A stretch of 16,432 nucleotides of DNA from Campylobacteraceae bacterium (lineage in GTDB: Bacteria; Campylobacterota; Campylobacteria; Campylobacterales; Sulfurovaceae), in the NCBI GenBank assembly GCA_027063325.1, contig JAMOSA010000060.1:1-16432 (forward strand). The letters run 5' to 3'. The notes under the pieces were generated by a model. That model was given only the letters and a program-made list of their open reading frames with translations, was not told where the DNA came from and did not search any database. The first letter of the stretch is position 1; every line of letters begins with the position of its first letter. The position numbers were made by a program, and so were the translations under genes. Shown one piece after another: positions 14,679 to 16,432 of the stretch.

Positions 14679-15046
14679 GGGGGTGACTTGGTTTCGACTG
14701 GAGCAGTCGGGGCTATGTGCATGTCGGACTGAGCAACTCCGTTATACGGCTCATACAAAATAAACGCAAACAATACAGACTATCGCCCAGCTTACGCAAA
14801 AGTAGCGTAAGTTTAACCCTTATTTGGGCTGCCTCGCCGGTAATGTCGTCTTAGCCGGATTTTGAGGTATCATGTCTGACGACTATATCGATGGTATGCC
14901 CAACCCATCGATGAAAATTTGGGCTAGTTGAGTGTAGCTTTGGGTGTTGAGCGAAACTCAGCGAAATTTATCAACACCGTCTAAGCATGTAGAGTCATAG
15001 TCCTAGCTGCTTTAGGACAGGGGTTCGATTCCCCTCACCTCCACCA
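14679..15046 (+). ncRNA. ssrA: tmRNA (transfer-messenger RNA)
   Basis: Rescues stalled ribosomes by tagging the nascent chain for proteolysis, with SmpB (not in window). The 5' GGGGGTG (14679-14685) pairs with CACCTCC (15036-15042) to make a 7-pair acceptor stem whose third pair is G-U, the alanine identity signal; A then CCA (15043-15046) is encoded. A T arm with GGTTCGATTCC precedes it, and GACTTGGTTTCGACTGG near the 5' end is the conserved tmRNA start. The tag frame begins at GCA 14766 and reads ANNTDYRPAYAKVA before TAA at 14808-14810. It is a one-piece molecule, and several pseudoknot-forming segments follow the tag. Total length is 368 bases. No clear terminator lies in the 34 bases before the opposing kinase gene. 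Confidence 0.98.
14766..14810 (+). other. tmRNA tag reading frame
   Basis: The resume codon GCA at 14766 is followed by codons for NNTDYRPAYAKVA and a TAA stop at 14808. The ANN beginning and the AYAK ending resemble Campylobacterota tags as I recall them. The small, non-polar last residues (VA) suit ClpXP-type recognition. Annotated separately because it is the only translated part of the RNA. Confidence 0.93.
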
Positions 15047-15080
15047 ATATACAAAGTAATTATTGTTAAAATGTATAGAT

Positions 15081-16432
15081 TTAGGATCTGTTATATGGCA
15101 GTATAATTTCAAAAACTGCTCCATTATCCTGATTGTAGTACTTCAATTTTCCCTGCATATGCTCTTCTATTATCATTTTAGTCATATACAAACCTATTCC
15201 TGTACCATTTTTATTATCTTTAGTAGAGAAGTATGGTTCACATAGCCTATTTATTATATTATCTGGGATTCCACCTGCACTATCTCTTATTTTTATAATA
15301 ACTCTATTGTCAAATTTGAATACACTAAGCCATACCATCTTATCATGCTTGTGTGTAAGTTTGAGTGCATCTTTTGCATTATTTAAAATACTTATTATAG
15401 CCTGACCCAACTCATTTCTGTATGCTTTTATCTCTATGGTGTGATCTATATCCATACTCAATGCTATATCTTCACTATTAAATACCGGCTTTAGCATATA
15501 TACCATATCATCTATAAGCTCTGCCAAATTAAATTTTTGCATCTTCTTTTCCGGTTTGAAAAAGTCTCTGAAGTGATCAATCGTATCTGACATCATCATA
15601 ATCTGCCTGTGGGTATCTCTCTTGAACTTCTCCATATATTCATCATCCAATGTACCTTTAGTGTACTTTAACTGTAGTATCTGATGTAGTATTGATATAT
15701 TGTTTAGAGGCTGTCTCCACTGATGAGCTATCATGGATATAATCTCTCCCATCTTTGCCAATCTGTCTTGATATAAGAGTATTTTATCTTTGTTTCTATT
15801 TTTTTGAACCTCTTCCATTACCCTTTCTTCCAAGTTTCTATTGAATTCATCTATTTGTTCATGAAGCTTTTTCAGTTTGAAATATGCTACACTGATAATA
15901 AATATAATCAGCAACATAATAAGCACAATTTTCAATATGAGCATATAATCAATTGTTTTTATAACTTTAAAAGTAGTCCATCTGTCATTTATGATATTTA
16001 GTGTACTTTTTGGTATTGTAGCCAGGGTTTTATCTATAATACTATATAAAAGATAATCATTTTTATTGATAGCAATTGATATATCATATGAGATATCCAG
16101 GTATCCTGCTACCTTGAGATTCTTAAGACCATGCATATATTGATAATAAGAGAGTACAGGCAGTGTTGCTACAGTAAAATATGCTTGACCAGTTTGTACC
16201 ATCTTGAAAGACTCTTCATAGGAATCAGCTTCAACTACAGTTAAGTTTGGATATCTGTTTTTGAGTATATCTATAATACCACTCTCTTTTTTTCTTGCCA
16301 TCGTTTTGTTTGATATGATATCTATATTTGTAATTATCGGTTTATCTTCAGAAGTAATAATAGCTAGTTTATAGCTTAGATATGGTCGTGTAAAGTAGGC
16401 AAAGCTATCTCTTTTTGTGGTATATACAATAG
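15081..16432 (-). CDS. Sensor histidine kinase with extracytoplasmic solute-binding-like sensor, 5' partial
   Basis: The frame is open from 16432 to the stop (449 residues visible), so the ATG at 16301 is internal and the true start lies outside the window. Visible residues 1-150 resemble the end of a periplasmic SBP_bac_3 (type 2 solute-binding) domain: DSFAYFTRPYLSY, then IDILKNRYPNLTVVEADSYEESFKMVQTGQAYF. One membrane helix spans about 161-183 and leads to a short coiled coil. The kinase core has the H box MIAHQWRQPLNNIS (His236), N box ILNNAKDAL (350-351), G1 DSAGGIP (341-346 + 43 offset), F-like PYFST, and G2 GTGIGLYM. It should autophosphorylate on His236 in response to a small ligand or a partner protein. 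No response regulator is visible in the window. It converges on the tmRNA gene with a 34-base gap. Confidence 0.93.
   Translation of the reverse strand, partial: IVYTTKRDSFAYFTRPYLSYKLAIITSEDKPIITNIDIISNKTMARKKESGIIDILKNRYPNLTVVEADSYEESFKMVQTGQAYFTVATLPVLSYYQYMHGLKNLKVAGYLDISYDISIAINKNDYLLYSIIDKTLATIPKSTLNIINDRWTTFKVIKTIDYMLILKIVLIMLLIIFIISVAYFKLKKLHEQIDEFNRNLEERVMEEVQKNRNKDKILLYQDRLAKMGEIISMIAHQWRQPLNNISILHQILQLKYTKGTLDDEYMEKFKRDTHRQIMMMSDTIDHFRDFFKPEKKMQKFNLAELIDDMVYMLKPVFNSEDIALSMDIDHTIEIKAYRNELGQAIISILNNAKDALKLTHKHDKMVWLSVFKFDNRVIIKIRDSAGGIPDNIINRLCEPYFSTKDNKNGTGIGLYMTKMIIEEHMQGKLKYYNQDNGAVFEIILPYNRS

Noticed and set aside
1..16432. Mobile element, CRISPR array, prophage or defence system
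   Set aside because: No transposase, integrase, direct-repeat array or att-like duplication is seen; nearly all genes are conserved housekeeping genes of uniform composition.

Overview
The window is an AT-rich stretch of chromosome from a member of the Campylobacterota (Epsilonproteobacteria). A free-living Sulfurovum- or Sulfurimonas-like lineage is my best guess, but I cannot fix the genus from sequence alone. The reasons are heavy use of ATA and AGA codons, short overlapping genes, T-rich promoters with TATAAT boxes, and a gene order (hom, aminotransferase, RodZ-like protein, rlmB, rsmI, rpmE) that matches what I recall from Campylobacter. It is housekeeping DNA. I see no mobile element, CRISPR array or prophage, and no convincing new multi-gene system.

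Layout. (1) 1-384, plus strand: the end of a small, probably membrane-anchored protein with a PD-(D/E)xK-like nuclease signature, entering from outside the window. It meets feoA head-on across a hairpin. (2) 439-2800, minus: feoB then feoA, ferrous iron uptake, with a Fur-like box upstream of feoB. (3) 2896-10860, minus: a long, tightly packed run read in the order rpmE, rsmI, rlmB, rodZ-like, aminotransferase, hom, yajQ, pyrB, pabB. Most junctions overlap, abut, or are under 15 bases. Functions are ribosome maturation (L31, 16S and 23S rRNA 2'-O-methylation), cell-shape or envelope organisation, threonine/methionine precursor supply, pyrimidine synthesis and folate precursor synthesis. (4) 10861-11168: a 308-base divergent intergenic region with three TATAAT-type boxes, a structured RNA candidate on the minus strand and a strong inverted repeat. 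(5) 11169-14610, plus: cdsA, dxr, a small serine hydrolase and tsaD, covering phospholipid precursor, isoprenoid precursor and tRNA t6A synthesis. (6) 14679-15046, plus: the tmRNA gene ssrA behind a near-consensus promoter. (7) 15081-16432, minus: a sensor histidine kinase with an extracytoplasmic solute-binding-like sensor, running off the right end.

Both edge genes are truncated by the window: their frames stay open to bases 1 and 16432, so the first internal start codons are not their true starts. I moved the pyrB and rpmE starts to the second of two adjacent start codons on ribosome-binding-site spacing. The features most worth a second look are the unidentified structured RNA upstream of rpmE, the inverted repeat and 16S-tail-like sequence beside it, and the anchored nuclease-like protein at the left edge.
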